Shown here one piece after another: positions 15,637 through 24,137 of a stretch of 64,000 bases of DNA. This DNA comes from Halorubrum trapanicum (GTDB lineage Archaea > Halobacteriota > Halobacteria > Halobacteriales > Haloferacaceae), in assembly GCF_002355655.1 (NCBI RefSeq), contig NZ_AP017569.1:2356001-2420000 (forward strand). Direction: 5' to 3'. A program made the translations under genes and the position numbers. The notes beneath the pieces are model-generated. The model was not told where the DNA came from and did no database searches. It was given only the letters and a program-made list of their open reading frames with translations. The first letter of the stretch is position 1, and each line of letters begins with the position of its first letter.

Positions 15637-16758
15637 ATGTCTGAGAACTCAATCGATCGGCGGAAGTTCCTGTACGGTACCGGCGCAGTAGGCATCACCG
15701 GACTGGCCGGCTGTAGCGGCAACGGCGGTGACGGAGGAGACGGCGGTGACGGAGGAGACGGCTCCGACGGATCCGACGGGTCTGACGGTTCGGACGGCTC
15801 CGACGGCGGCAGCGAGGAACTCTCGCTCCGCGTCGGCACGTCCGCCGGCGGGACCCAGGACGTCGGGCTCGCCGTCGAACGTGCCGTCAGCCAGGAGAGC
15901 GACACTCTCGACTACTCGACCATCGAGAGCCCCGGCTACATCGGGACCATCTATCGGATGGCCCAGAACCAGTTCAACGCCGGTATCACCGACAACAACT
16001 CCCTCAACAAGGCGCTCGACGACCGCGGCCGGTTCTCCGAGCAGTCGGTTTCCCGCATCCCTCAGTACGGGTTCGGCGCGTTCCCGTACAGCATCTACGT
16101 CGTCGCCCGCGCCGACACGGACATCGAGACGTTCGACGACCTCGCCGGGAAGAACGTCTACCCCGCCGAGCCGGGGTACTCGACGCGCGCGACGACCCTC
16201 GACGTCTGGTCGCAGGATCCGACCGCGGACGTCTACGACCAGATGAACATCCAGAACATGGGCGTCGGTGACGCGCCCGGCGCGATGGAGGAGGGCACCA
16301 TCGACGCGTCCATCGCGTACGGCGCGCCGGGCGTTCGCTACACCGGCTTCGTTCAGGAGATGGCCTCCCGCGTCGACCTCAGCTACGTCGAACCGACGGA
16401 CGCGCTCATCGAGTCCGCGGAGTCGTACTCCGGCGCCGGCACGACCCGAACACCCTACAGCGACTGGCAGATCGCGGGCACCGACATCGGCACCGACGAG
16501 GTGTTCACCTGGGACCTCGAGGTCAACTACACGTTTAACCCCGAGGCCAACCCGGACGCCGTCTACGAGCTCTGCCGCGTCGTCCACGAGCACAACGACG
16601 TCGTCAACAACGGGGAAGCGCAGTTCAACGACTACGACTCCGCCGAGGAGATGCTCGCCTACGCGCAGGAGCGCATCCCCGTCCATCCCGGTGCAGTCCA
16701 GTACTACAAGGACAACGACGCCTGGGACGACAGCCTCCAAGAGGGCGACACGGCGTAA
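15637..16758 (+). CDS. TAXI-family TRAP transporter solute-binding lipoprotein
   Basis: The 373-residue secreted binding protein starts with a Tat motif (IDRRKFLYGTG) and a lipobox (GLAGCSG), so it is exported folded and lipid-anchored at the outer face. A linker of repeated GGDG and SDG units (about residues 28-58, tandem 18-bp and 15-bp DNA repeats at 15722-15810) precedes the binding domain. The domain opens with LRVGTSAGGTQDVGLAVERA, typical of TAXI proteins (GTGGTGGTYYP-like). ATG 15637 is preferred to TTG 15631. It feeds the fused permease encoded just downstream. TAXI ligands are usually dicarboxylates or amino acids, but here the context favours a hydroxy- or sugar acid. Confidence 0.9.
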   Translation: MSENSIDRRKFLYGTGAVGITGLAGCSGNGGDGGDGGDGGDGSDGSDGSDGSDGSDGGSEELSLRVGTSAGGTQDVGLAVERAVSQESDTLDYSTIESPGYIGTIYRMAQNQFNAGITDNNSLNKALDDRGRFSEQSVSRIPQYGFGAFPYSIYVVARADTDIETFDDLAGKNVYPAEPGYSTRATTLDVWSQDPTADVYDQMNIQNMGVGDAPGAMEEGTIDASIAYGAPGVRYTGFVQEMASRVDLSYVEPTDALIESAESYSGAGTTRTPYSDWQIAGTDIGTDEVFTWDLEVNYTFNPEANPDAVYELCRVVHEHNDVVNNGEAQFNDYDSAEEMLAYAQERIPVHPGAVQYYKDNDAWDDSLQEGDTA

Positions 16759-16838
16759 ACCCTCTCGGCGCGACGTAGTTCCGGTTCGCGAACCGAAATC
16801 CAACTACTATTTTACCACAAACAAACCCACACCCAAAC

Positions 16839-18830
16839 ATGGATACACAATCCGAACAACAGACCGATCCCACGGGGTGGCTACGAGGCCTCGACGTCGG
16901 TGTCACGCTCATAGCCGTCCTGTTCTGGGTGACCGTCCTCTGGTGGGCGTACACCCAACAGTGGTCGCCGGTCAAGTACGCCGTGCTGTTCGTCGGCGGC
17001 ATCATGACGGTGTACGCCCTCAACGAAACCCGCGAATCGCTCGAAGAAGGCAGTCGGATAGACGCCTTAGTGTTGCTACCGTCGGCCGGCGTGCTCATCA
17101 CAGCGTCCTTCTACTTCTTCCTGAACTTCGAGACGGTCTATCTCCTGCGTCAGGGGTTCGCCAGCGAACACGAGTACATGCTCGCGCGGCTCATCATCAT
17201 CTCGCTGCTGTACCTCACGTGGCGCGAGTTCGGGAACCTGTTCCTCGGGCTCGTCATCGGCGTGATGCTGTACGCGATGTTCGGCGACGCCGTCCCCGGC
17301 GTCCTCGGGCACGCCGGGATGAGCCAGCTAACCCTCCTACAGGCGACGGTCACGGACCTGTACGGGTTCTACGGCTCGCTCACGCAGCTGACCGCGTCCT
17401 GGATCGCACCGTTCCTCCTGTACGCCGGGCTGCTGTTCGCGTACGGCGCGTTCGATCTGATTCTCCGGCTCGCCATCGTCGCGGCCGGACGCATCCGATC
17501 GGGCGTGGCACAGACGGCCGTGCTCTCCTCGGCGGTCATCGGCTCCATCAACGGCTCGTACACCGCGAACGCCGCCATGACTGGGTCGTTCACGATTCCG
17601 ACGATGAAGGAGAGCGGGATGTCCGGCCACCGCGCGGCCGGCATCGAGGCCGTCGCCTCGACCGCGGGGCAGGTGCTCCCGCCGGTTATGGGGGCCTCCG
17701 CGTTCGTGATGGCGTCGTACCTCGGCGTGGCGTACCTCAACATCGTCGTCGCGGGGCTGGTTCCCGCGGCGATCCTGGTCGCGTCGATCGCCATCGCGGT
17801 CCACTACACCGCGATCAGCGACTCCAGCGACCAGGACATGGAGTTCTCGGAGTTCTTCGACGAGACGCTCTCGCGCAACGAAAAGGTCGCCGAGGCGCTC
17901 CGGTTCGGCGTCCCGTTCGGCGTCCTGATCTACTACCTCGGCTTCGCCCAGTACACGGTGATGACGTCGGCGATGTACACCGTGTTCGCGATGATGCTCA
18001 CGGGCGTTCTGATGCCGCCGCTCCAGCGACTCGTCGACGGTTCGGGCGTCTCGCCGGTCTCGGAGTTCGTCACGCAGGTCAAGAACACGATTCACGGCTT
18101 CCGGCGAGGGGCCATCATCCTCGCGCCCATCGCCATCATCCTCGTGGTCATCAGCGGCGTCGTGAACCTGTTCTCGACGACCGGCGTTCCCGCGAAGATC
18201 GCGCTGCTGATGATCAACCTCTCCGGCGGCGTGCTGCTGTTCGCGGTGCTGCTCGGCATGGCCGTCGCCATCGTGATGGGCGTCGGGATGCCGACGGTCG
18301 CGGCGTACGTCATCGTCGCCATCCTCATCGTCCCGACGTTCGTCTCCGAGTTCGGCGTGGCGGAGATCACCGCTCACTACACGATGTTCTACGCGGCCAT
18401 CTTGGCGGGCATCACACCGCCGGTGGCGACGGCGGCCGTCGTCGCGGCGGGCATCGCGGAGGCGAACTTCTGGCGGACCTGCGGAGCGGCGCTGAAGATC
18501 GCCGCCCCGCTGTTCGTCCTCCCCGTCGCGTTCGTCTACAACCCCGGTCTGATTTCGATGTCTCCCGGCCTCAACACGCTCTTGGTCGGCCTCCTGGTCG
18601 TGATTGGCGCCATCTCCATAATCTACGGACTGAACTACCCGTTCGAGATGTCCGTCGGGCGCATAATCCTCACCCGGAGTGCGCTCACGGTGCTCGGCGT
18701 ACTCATTATGACGTACCCGATGATGATCGTGAAGGTCGCAGGCATCGCCGTCTTCGTCGCCGTCTTCGTCGCCGAGAAGGTGATGGTTCGCGGTCTCGAG
18801 AGCCCGTTCGTCAGTGAGGTGAAACAATGA
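16839..18830 (+). CDS. TRAP transporter fused permease (4TM + 12TM)
   Basis: The 663-residue polytopic protein corresponds to the fusion of small (DctQ) and large (DctM) TRAP subunits typical of TAXI systems. The first ~130 residues hold about four spans, followed by the large domain with conserved loops: SSAVIGSINGSYTANAAMTGSFTIPTMK, EAVASTAGQVLPPVMGASAFVMA, GVGMPTVAAYVIVA and ILAGITPPVATAAVVAAGIA. It drives uptake with an ion gradient, Na+ being likely in a halophile. A TATA-like CTATTTTACC (16807-16816) lies about 27 nt before the ATG, so it may have its own leaderless transcript in addition to the one from the binding-protein gene. Confidence 0.93.
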   Translation: MDTQSEQQTDPTGWLRGLDVGVTLIAVLFWVTVLWWAYTQQWSPVKYAVLFVGGIMTVYALNETRESLEEGSRIDALVLLPSAGVLITASFYFFLNFETVYLLRQGFASEHEYMLARLIIISLLYLTWREFGNLFLGLVIGVMLYAMFGDAVPGVLGHAGMSQLTLLQATVTDLYGFYGSLTQLTASWIAPFLLYAGLLFAYGAFDLILRLAIVAAGRIRSGVAQTAVLSSAVIGSINGSYTANAAMTGSFTIPTMKESGMSGHRAAGIEAVASTAGQVLPPVMGASAFVMASYLGVAYLNIVVAGLVPAAILVASIAIAVHYTAISDSSDQDMEFSEFFDETLSRNEKVAEALRFGVPFGVLIYYLGFAQYTVMTSAMYTVFAMMLTGVLMPPLQRLVDGSGVSPVSEFVTQVKNTIHGFRRGAIILAPIAIILVVISGVVNLFSTTGVPAKIALLMINLSGGVLLFAVLLGMAVAIVMGVGMPTVAAYVIVAILIVPTFVSEFGVAEITAHYTMFYAAILAGITPPVATAAVVAAGIAEANFWRTCGAALKIAAPLFVLPVAFVYNPGLISMSPGLNTLLVGLLVVIGAISIIYGLNYPFEMSVGRIILTRSALTVLGVLIMTYPMMIVKVAGIAVFVAVFVAEKVMVRGLESPFVSEVKQ

Positions 18831-19069
18831 GCCCGAGCAAAGAAGCCCCGGAAGACCAGGTCGACACGTCAAGCGTGGGCGGCCTCGAAGAAGTCATTCC
18901 GAAGCCGCTGATGCCGGTCTGGCGCCGCATCGAGCTGATTCAGGAATTCCGGAAGACCCACGGGAACACCTACGTCACGGTCTTGGAGGTACTGACGGCG
19001 ACCGCGCTGGCCGTCGGCTACGTCTGGTGGGTGTACCTCTACTTCTTCGGCGGCGGCGTCAGCCTGTAG
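18827..19069 (+). CDS. Small single-span membrane protein of the TRAP operon
   Basis: The 80-residue protein has a polar N-terminus and one C-terminal membrane span (residues ~52-73, VLTATALAVGYVWWVYLYFF) ending GGGVSL. Its ATG overlaps the permease stop (ATGA), so it is translated with the transporter. I do not recognise a family. Likely roles are an accessory subunit or assembly factor of the permease. The segment VIPKPLMPVWRRIELIQEFRKTHGNTYVTVLEV looks like an amphipathic helix leading into the membrane. Confidence 0.78.
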   Translation: MSPSKEAPEDQVDTSSVGGLEEVIPKPLMPVWRRIELIQEFRKTHGNTYVTVLEVLTATALAVGYVWWVYLYFFGGGVSL

Positions 19070-19098
19070 TTGCCGCCCCGCCACTCGATTCTCTCGGA

Positions 19099-19272
19099 CT
19101 CGCTCGCGGCTTCCGGCCCGCCGGCGTCGAGCATGTCGAAGAGGCCGTCTTGGATGAGCCCCCCGAAGTACACCCCCTCGCGGTCGCCGAAGTCGAGCGC
19201 CTGTAGCTCGCCCATCAGGGCGTCGCCGAGCGAGCCGACACCGAACTGGAGGTGGACCGCGTCGTCGAACAC
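19099..19272 (-). pseudogene. Remnant of an acetyl-CoA hydrolase/CoA-transferase family gene
   Basis: On the minus strand about 58 residues read FDDAVHLQFGVGSLGDALM, then FGDREGVYFGGLIQDGLFDMLDAGG. This is an internal motif of acetyl-CoA hydrolase/4-hydroxybutyrate CoA-transferase proteins (LQ-GIG-(I/L)-DA pattern), which are normally about 430-550 residues long. Upstream the homology stops at a run of eight C on this strand (19274-19281 on the plus strand), and downstream it dissolves before reaching the TRAP-operon end. The rest of 19070-19543 shows no other convincing gene on either strand. The stretch is best read as decayed DNA left after deletion of most of the gene. Confidence 0.55.
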
Positions 19273-19543
19273 CGGGGGGGGCGCTCCGGATCCTCCCGAC
19301 GCAGCCGCCGACAGCGACGTCGTGCCGCCGGCGCCCGAGCAGACCGCCTCCGCATTTCCTGACCGTTCAGCCGGCCGGACGCGACAGACGCCGCCTCGTC
19401 GAACTGCGTTCGACCGCTGGTCCCCGCGCCGTTTTCGCGGCCAGCGACCCGTTCGCCCGGACCTGTGGCGTGCCGCCGATTGGCGAGCGAGAAAGCGTCG
19501 TCGATCGAAACGTGTGCGGGGTCCGAGCGGGGCCGCGACCGCC

Positions 19544-20461
19544 TCAGCGCCCGCCGTCGGTCATCGCGACCGGTTCGTCGGCGTCGACGTCGCCGGGCGC
19601 CTCCGCCGCGGACTCGTCGCTCGACGCGGGGTCGGTCGCGGTGTCGGCGACGCCGAACTCCGTCCAGAGCGTGGCGACGACGACCGCGTACGCGACCAGG
19701 TCGTAGTGGACCGCCCCCGCCAGCCCCGTGAACGCGGTGAGCGTGCTGTATCCGTACAGCGCGACGACGCCCCCGACGAACGCGACCTCGTTGGTGAACC
19801 GGCCGTCGCGCACGGCGGCGGTCGCGCGGCGGATCGTCGGCCCGCAGGCGACGAGGAACGCGATCCCGGTGAGCGCGCCGAGGTTGACGAAGAAGTGCGT
19901 CGTCATCGACGAGGCGAGGATCGACTGGAGGTACTGGACCGTCACGGGGTCGTAGAACAGCCACTCGACGCGGGTCGGGTACAACACCGCGACGTACGGC
20001 GTCGCGACCATCAGTCCGAAGAGGACCGCGACAGCGACGCGGGCCGACGCGAACTGCGACGCCCGCCGCGCCTCGAACGCCTGGTCGCCGGGCGCGACGA
20101 CGAGCCCGCACGATTCGAGGGTCCCGCGGAGCGCGTCGCGCGACAGCGACGGGTCGTGGTGAACGCCCACCGTCCCGTTGCGCCGGGTCGCCGAGGCGTC
20201 GCTGACGCCGTCGACATCGCGCAGGACCGCCTCCAACAGCCCCTCGCGGCGGTCGGTGTCGATCCCGTCGACCGAGAACGTGTCGTGGTCGTGGTCCGCC
20301 GGCACGCGGGCCGTTCGCGGTCCCGAGTCGACGCCGTCGCTCGGGACGGTCTCACAGCCGGCCGCCTCGGCCTCTCCCGTCCCCCCGGGCGCGTCGATTC
20401 CCCGTTCGCGGACCACGGCGTCGAGCGGCGTCTCGCCGCCGCGGTGGTCACTGTCTCGCAT
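19544..20461 (-). CDS. Membrane protein with degenerate HMA domain, resembling the front part of a metal P-type ATPase
   Basis: The 305-residue protein has a His/Asp-rich N-terminus, an HMA-like segment (residues ~60-130: FSVDGIDTDRREGLLEAVLRDVDGVSDAS then VGVHHDPSLSRDALRGTLESCGLVV) and four membrane spans. In a functional HMA domain the first loop carries CxxC; here it reads DGIDTDRRE with no Cys. The spans and their order (VAFVGGVVALYGYSTLTAF, HYDLVAYAVVVATLWTEFG) recall the first four helices of P1B ATPases. The actuator, phosphorylation (DKTGT) and ATP-binding domains are missing. It may be a truncated ATPase adapted as a stand-alone membrane protein. An acidic tail follows the last span. 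Confidence 0.65.
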   Translation of the reverse strand: MRDSDHRGGETPLDAVVRERGIDAPGGTGEAEAAGCETVPSDGVDSGPRTARVPADHDHDTFSVDGIDTDRREGLLEAVLRDVDGVSDASATRRNGTVGVHHDPSLSRDALRGTLESCGLVVAPGDQAFEARRASQFASARVAVAVLFGLMVATPYVAVLYPTRVEWLFYDPVTVQYLQSILASSMTTHFFVNLGALTGIAFLVACGPTIRRATAAVRDGRFTNEVAFVGGVVALYGYSTLTAFTGLAGAVHYDLVAYAVVVATLWTEFGVADTATDPASSDESAAEAPGDVDADEPVAMTDGGR

Positions 20462-20590
20462 GAGAGATACCTACGGTTACAGGAGCTTGAAACTTCCCCC
20501 CGGGCCGATGCGTCGCGTTCGGCCTCGAACGCGACGGACCCGGCCTTCGACCGCGGCAGGCCCGACCCTCGACCGCGCCGCGTCCGGCCG

Positions 20591-21460
20591 TCAGGCGTTC
20601 ACCGATTCGAGGTAGGAGCTCACGATCATCTGTCCCTTGCGGGTGAGCGCGGCCCCGCTCTCGCCGTCGGCGACGAGCTCGGCCTCTCGGAGCGTGTCGA
20701 GGATCATCGACGTCTGGGTGACGTCGCCGGTGACCACGTCCGCGATGTTCGCCTCGCCGCCCGCGGAGTAGATGGAGACGAGAATCTCCAGTTGCTCTTC
20801 GGTCGGGTCGAACGAGTCGAGCTCCTCCATCGCCTCGTCGTACTCGATCTTGATGTACCGGCCGAGGACGTTGAGCGCGCGCTCGTTCGGCACGGTCGCG
20901 ATCGACGTGACCGTCCGGCCGTCGGCGACGTGGCGGAAGACGAGCGCGGGCCGCTTCTTCCCGCCGAGGGTGCGGTCGGTGCGCTCGTAGTCGATCACGG
21001 CCGAGAGGTCGACGACGAACGGTTCCGGGCAGTTCTCGAACCGGATCTCGCCCGGCGACACCGACACCGAGGCGCGGTGGTCGCTCGCGTCCGTGACGCG
21101 CCCGCCGACCTTCGCCGGGTGCCGCACTGTGACGGTGACGTTCCGCAGCAGGGCCTTGAACAGGAGCCTGACGAACTTGTCCATGTCCTCGGGCTCGCCC
21201 TCCACGAGCGCGGTTCGCCGCGACCCGTCGCGCTCGTACGCGACGGTGACGCTGTCGTTGAAAAACGAGCGCAGGTCGCCCGGGACGCTCCCGACGACGA
21301 CGTCGAACACCCGCGAGAGCGGGACCGTCTCCTTCCCGTCGTCCGTCGCGATGACCAACCGCCGCTGGCTCAGCAGAATGCGGCCCGTCACCGGCTCGTC
21401 GGTTCCGAAACTCGCCGCGTGGACGCGGCCGACGAAGTCGGCGACGACGGACTCCTCCAT
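20591..21460 (-). CDS. cheF: Taxis protein CheF
   Basis: The 289-residue protein matches archaeal CheF (DUF439), the adaptor that links the bacterial-type CheY/CheC/CheD system to the archaellum motor. The N-terminal half ([50 protein letters not shown]) is PH-like. The C-terminal 70 residues carry a winged-helix-like region ([29 protein letters not shown]). ATG 21460 follows a TTG in the same frame and lies about 28 nt from a TATA-like CAATAAATAG on the minus strand (21486-21495). No other che or arl genes are in the window, so this is an isolated copy. Confidence 0.87.
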   Translation of the reverse strand: MEESVVADFVGRVHAASFGTDEPVTGRILLSQRRLVIATDDGKETVPLSRVFDVVVGSVPGDLRSFFNDSVTVAYERDGSRRTALVEGEPEDMDKFVRLLFKALLRNVTVTVRHPAKVGGRVTDASDHRASVSVSPGEIRFENCPEPFVVDLSAVIDYERTDRTLGGKKRPALVFRHVADGRTVTSIATVPNERALNVLGRYIKIEYDEAMEELDSFDPTEEQLEILVSIYSAGGEANIADVVTGDVTQTSMILDTLREAELVADGESGAALTRKGQMIVSSYLESVNA

Positions 21461-21699
21461 CAACGGTTACTGAGCGCCGTACGCTATTTATTGTTACTCA
21501 CCTTGTATCAGTCGTGATAACTGTTTGTCACGCGAGCGGTCGCGGACGGATCCCCGCAGCGGAGGCGAGGATCGGGCGCTCCGAACCCCGCCGTCGCCGC
21601 CGAAACGAGTCGAACGTGTTCGGTCGGCGGCGTCCGATCTCGAAGCGATCGGGTGGGGAACAGCAAAGCCTAATGAGGTGGGCATCAAATCGGCAGGTG

Positions 21700-22089
21700 A
21701 TGCCCACAGTAGAATACCTCAACTACGAAGTGCTCGACGACCACGGCTGGTCGATGGACGACGACAACCTCTTCGAGGAGGCCGCCGACGCCGACCTCGA
21801 CGCCGAGGACTACGGCACCCTCGAAGTGAACCAGGGCGAGTACATCCTCGAATCGGCCGAGGCGCAGGGCTACGACTGGCCCTTCTCGTGCCGCGCCGGC
21901 GCCTGCGCGAACTGCGCCTCCATCGTCAAGGAGGGCGACATCGAGATGGACATGCAGCAGATCCTCTCCGACGAGGAGGTCGAGGAGAAGAACGTCCGCC
22001 TGACCTGTATCGGGAGCCCGGCCACCGACGAGGTCAAGATCGTCTACAACGCGAAACACCTCGACTACCTGCAGAACCGCGTCATCTAA
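21700..22089 (+). CDS. fer: Haloarchaeal plant-type 2Fe-2S ferredoxin
   Basis: The 129-residue acidic electron carrier has the cluster ligands CRAGACANC (C-x4-C-x2-C) and the fourth Cys in VRLTCIGSP. The N-terminal extra domain ([39 protein letters not shown]) is the hallmark halophilic insertion of Halobacterium-type ferredoxins. It serves 2-oxoacid:ferredoxin oxidoreductases and other reductases. ATG 21700 is the conserved start. It lies divergent from CheF and about 220 nt ahead of the radical SAM operon, for which it could supply electrons. Confidence 0.95.
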   Translation: MPTVEYLNYEVLDDHGWSMDDDNLFEEAADADLDAEDYGTLEVNQGEYILESAEAQGYDWPFSCRAGACANCASIVKEGDIEMDMQQILSDEEVEEKNVRLTCIGSPATDEVKIVYNAKHLDYLQNRVI

Positions 22090-22229
22090 ACGGGTCTCTC
22101 CTGCGGTGACAGGCCGTTCTCACGCGGGATCGCGCCGCTCGCGGTCCTCGCATCTCTCCCCGTTTCGGCAGCGGTCGATCCGCCGGTCTCTGCTCACTCC
22201 TCCCGGCCGGTAACCGCGCCGCCCCTCAT

Positions 22230-22289
22230 CGCCCGAACCTGTTCGGGCGAGTTTCGCGGCCGTGAGAACGCGCGAAACCCCGTTCGGGG
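22230..22289. promoter_or_regulatory. Two inverted repeats before the PaaB-like/radical SAM operon
   Basis: CGCCCGAA (22230-22237) and TTCGGGCG (22242-22249) form a perfect 8-bp hairpin with a 4-nt loop. A second dyad, CCCCGTTCGGGG, occupies 22278-22289, about 20 nt before the ATG at 22309. Both lie in the 219-nt gap after the ferredoxin. The first could be a ferredoxin transcript terminator hairpin or an operator; the second sits where a repressor could cover the start of the next operon. Confidence 0.4.
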
Positions 22290-22308
22290 GACCGTCCGTA
22301 TCGGGGGT

Positions 22309-22710
22309 ATGGTCGAGAAGACGGACCGAGGCGAGGACGCGAACGGGCCCCGGTCGGCCGACGGTCGCCGGTTCGAGGTGTTCGTCCGCGAGGCGGAGTC
22401 GGACCCGCTCCGCCACGTCGGCACCGTCGCCGCGCCGACGCCGGACGCCGCCCACGAGGAGGCGAGCAAGCTCTTCGCGTGGTACGCCCGCGACGTGTGG
22501 GTGTGTCCGGCCGGGGAGGTGTCCCGGTACTCCGCCGAGTCGCTCGCTGGCGACGCGGACGGGGCGGACGGTGATTCCGAGTCGTCCGAGAACCCCGACG
22601 AGCCGCGCGTCTACGAAGAGACCGAGGGGACGCCGACGGTCGCGTCCGGCAGCGCGTCGGTCGACGGGGAGGAAGACGCCGCGGAGCCGTCCGCGGAGGG
22701 GTCGCGATGA
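22309..22710 (+). CDS. PaaB-like protein partnered with a radical SAM enzyme (Htur_1727-like)
   Basis: In this 133-residue protein, residues 20-80 (FEVFVREAESDPLRHVGTVAAPTPDAAHEEASKLFAWYARDVWVCPAGEVSRY) follow the pattern of PaaB, the small structural subunit of phenylacetyl-CoA epoxidase. No other paa genes are present. The acidic Ser/Glu-rich tail (residues 85-133) is probably disordered. Haloarchaeal genomes contain a family (Htur_1727-like) of such proteins encoded next to a radical SAM/SPASM protein, described as partner or candidate substrate. Here the stop overlaps the radical SAM start by four bases, supporting a joint function. Confidence 0.75.
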   Translation: MVEKTDRGEDANGPRSADGRRFEVFVREAESDPLRHVGTVAAPTPDAAHEEASKLFAWYARDVWVCPAGEVSRYSAESLAGDADGADGDSESSENPDEPRVYEETEGTPTVASGSASVDGEEDAAEPSAEGSR

Positions 22711-23942
22711 TCTCCGTCAGCAAGCTGCTGTGCGGGCTCGACGCCGAGAGCGACGGGCTCCGCTACGACGCGGCCGACGGCTCGAAGGAGCCGCAGATCA
22801 CGGAGGAGAAACAGCGGCGGCCGGTCGTCGTCTGGAACACCACCAAGCGGTGCAACCTCTACTGCGAGCACTGCTACGCGGGCGCCGACGCCGAGGGCGC
22901 CCCGAACGAGCTGTCGACCGCGGAGGGGAAGGCGCTCGTCGACGACCTCGCGGAGTTCGGCGTCCCGGTCCTCCTCTTTTCCGGCGGCGAACCCCTCGTC
23001 CGCGAGGACCTCCCGGAGCTCGTCGCGTACGCCGACGACAGCGGAATCAGACCGGTCCTCTCGACGAACGGCACGCTGCTCACCCGCGAACGCGCCCGCG
23101 AACTGAAGGAAGCTGGGCTCAAGTACGCCGGCGTCTCCGTCGACGGGCTCCCCGAGCGCAACGACCGCATCCGCGGCGAGGAGGGGGCGTTCGACGCCGC
23201 GGTCCGGGGGATCGAGGCCTGCCTCGACGTGGGGCTCAAGACGGGACTACGCTACACGATCACCGAGCACAACGTCGACGACCTGGCGGGCGTCGTCGAC
23301 CTCCTCGTCGACGTGGGCGTCGACCGCTTCTGCTTTTACCACCTCGACTACGGCGGCCGCGGCGCCGACATCTCGAACGTCGACCTGAGTCCGGAGGCGA
23401 CCCGCCAGGCGGTCACCGACCTCTGTGACCTCACCCGCGAGTACCACGAGCGGGGCGAGGAGATCGAGACGCTGCTCGTCGGCAACTACGCCGACGCCGG
23501 CCACCTCGTCGAGTACGCCGACCGCGAGATGGGCACCGACCGCGCCCGGCTCATTTATCGGTACCTCCGGCGCAACGGCGGCGACCCGACCGGCGAGCGC
23601 GTCGCCGACGTCGACCCCGTCGGCAATGTCCACCTCACGCAGTTCTGGCAGGGATACTCGCCGGGCAACGTCCGCGACCGCTCGTTCGGCGCCATCTGGA
23701 CCGACGAGTCGAATCCGCTCCTCGCCGGGCTCCGCGAGCGAGAGGAGCGCCTCTCCGGCCGCTGCGCCGACTGCGCGTACCAGTCGATCTGTCGCGGCGG
23801 CTCGCGGCTCCGCGCGCTCTCGGCGCACGGCGACCCGTTCGCGCCCGACCCGAAGTGCTACCTCACGGAGTCGGAGCGCGCCGGCGAGGAGGCGCTCGCG
23901 CGGATCGACGGCGCCGGGCCGTCCGCGCCCGCCGACGACTGA
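22707..23942 (+). CDS. Radical SAM/SPASM protein, AhbC/NirJ-type (heme biosynthesis)
   Basis: The 411-residue protein has an intact radical SAM cluster motif (KRCNLYCEHCYAG, C-x3-C-x2-C), the SAM-binding FSGGEPLVREDLPEL and the STNGTLLT strand. A C-terminal SPASM-like Cys set follows (GRCADCAYQSICRGG, then PKCYLT). The segment VGNVHLTQFWQGYSPGNVRDRSFGAIW closely matches AhbC/NirJ1 proteins. AhbC converts 12,18-didecarboxysiroheme to iron-coproporphyrin III in the archaeal siroheme-dependent heme pathway. I am confident of the fold and fairly confident of the AhbC/NirJ grouping; the exact step could differ. It is translationally coupled to the PaaB-like gene. Confidence 0.8.
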   Translation: MISVSKLLCGLDAESDGLRYDAADGSKEPQITEEKQRRPVVVWNTTKRCNLYCEHCYAGADAEGAPNELSTAEGKALVDDLAEFGVPVLLFSGGEPLVREDLPELVAYADDSGIRPVLSTNGTLLTRERARELKEAGLKYAGVSVDGLPERNDRIRGEEGAFDAAVRGIEACLDVGLKTGLRYTITEHNVDDLAGVVDLLVDVGVDRFCFYHLDYGGRGADISNVDLSPEATRQAVTDLCDLTREYHERGEEIETLLVGNYADAGHLVEYADREMGTDRARLIYRYLRRNGGDPTGERVADVDPVGNVHLTQFWQGYSPGNVRDRSFGAIWTDESNPLLAGLREREERLSGRCADCAYQSICRGGSRLRALSAHGDPFAPDPKCYLTESERAGEEALARIDGAGPSAPADD

Positions 23943-23972
23943 GCCGCCCCGGACCGCGGCCGTCGCGGTCGC

Positions 23973-24137
23973 CTACTCCTCGTCGCCGACTGTCTCGGAC
24001 TCTCCTGCCGTGCCGTACTTCGCCGAGAAGTGCTCCGCGGGCACCTCGCCGCGGGCGACGCCGATCGCGTCGCGCACGAGTTCGACGGTGGCGTCGTCTC
24101 GGACCGGCTCGACGGCCGGCGGGTCGTCGTTGCTCAT
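23973..24137 (-). CDS. Small 54-residue protein with a 4Fe-4S-ferredoxin N-terminal-like motif
   Basis: On the minus strand an ATG at 24135-24137 opens a 54-codon frame (MSNDDPPAVEPVRDDATVEL, then VRDAIGVARGEVPAEHFSAKYG, then an acidic tail). The segment VARGEVPAEHFSAKYG closely resembles VARGEITGDDYWEKYDE near the N-terminus of the molybdoenzyme ferredoxin subunit at 45790. This short helical module occurs as a leader in haloarchaeal redox proteins. The protein itself has no Cys, so it cannot hold a cluster. It is convergent with the radical SAM gene and lies after the HTH regulator on the same strand (69-nt gap). The role is unknown. Confidence 0.65.
   Translation of the reverse strand: MSNDDPPAVEPVRDDATVELVRDAIGVARGEVPAEHFSAKYGTAGESETVGDEE

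Noticed and set aside
19281..19543. Additional coding segment upstream of the CoA-transferase fragment
   Set aside because: Frames are short, of unusual composition and show no recognisable motif; treated as decayed or non-coding DNA.
22230..22249. Riboswitch before the radical SAM operon
   Set aside because: Only two short hairpins are present; no conserved riboswitch core could be recognised, so it is listed merely as a regulatory candidate.
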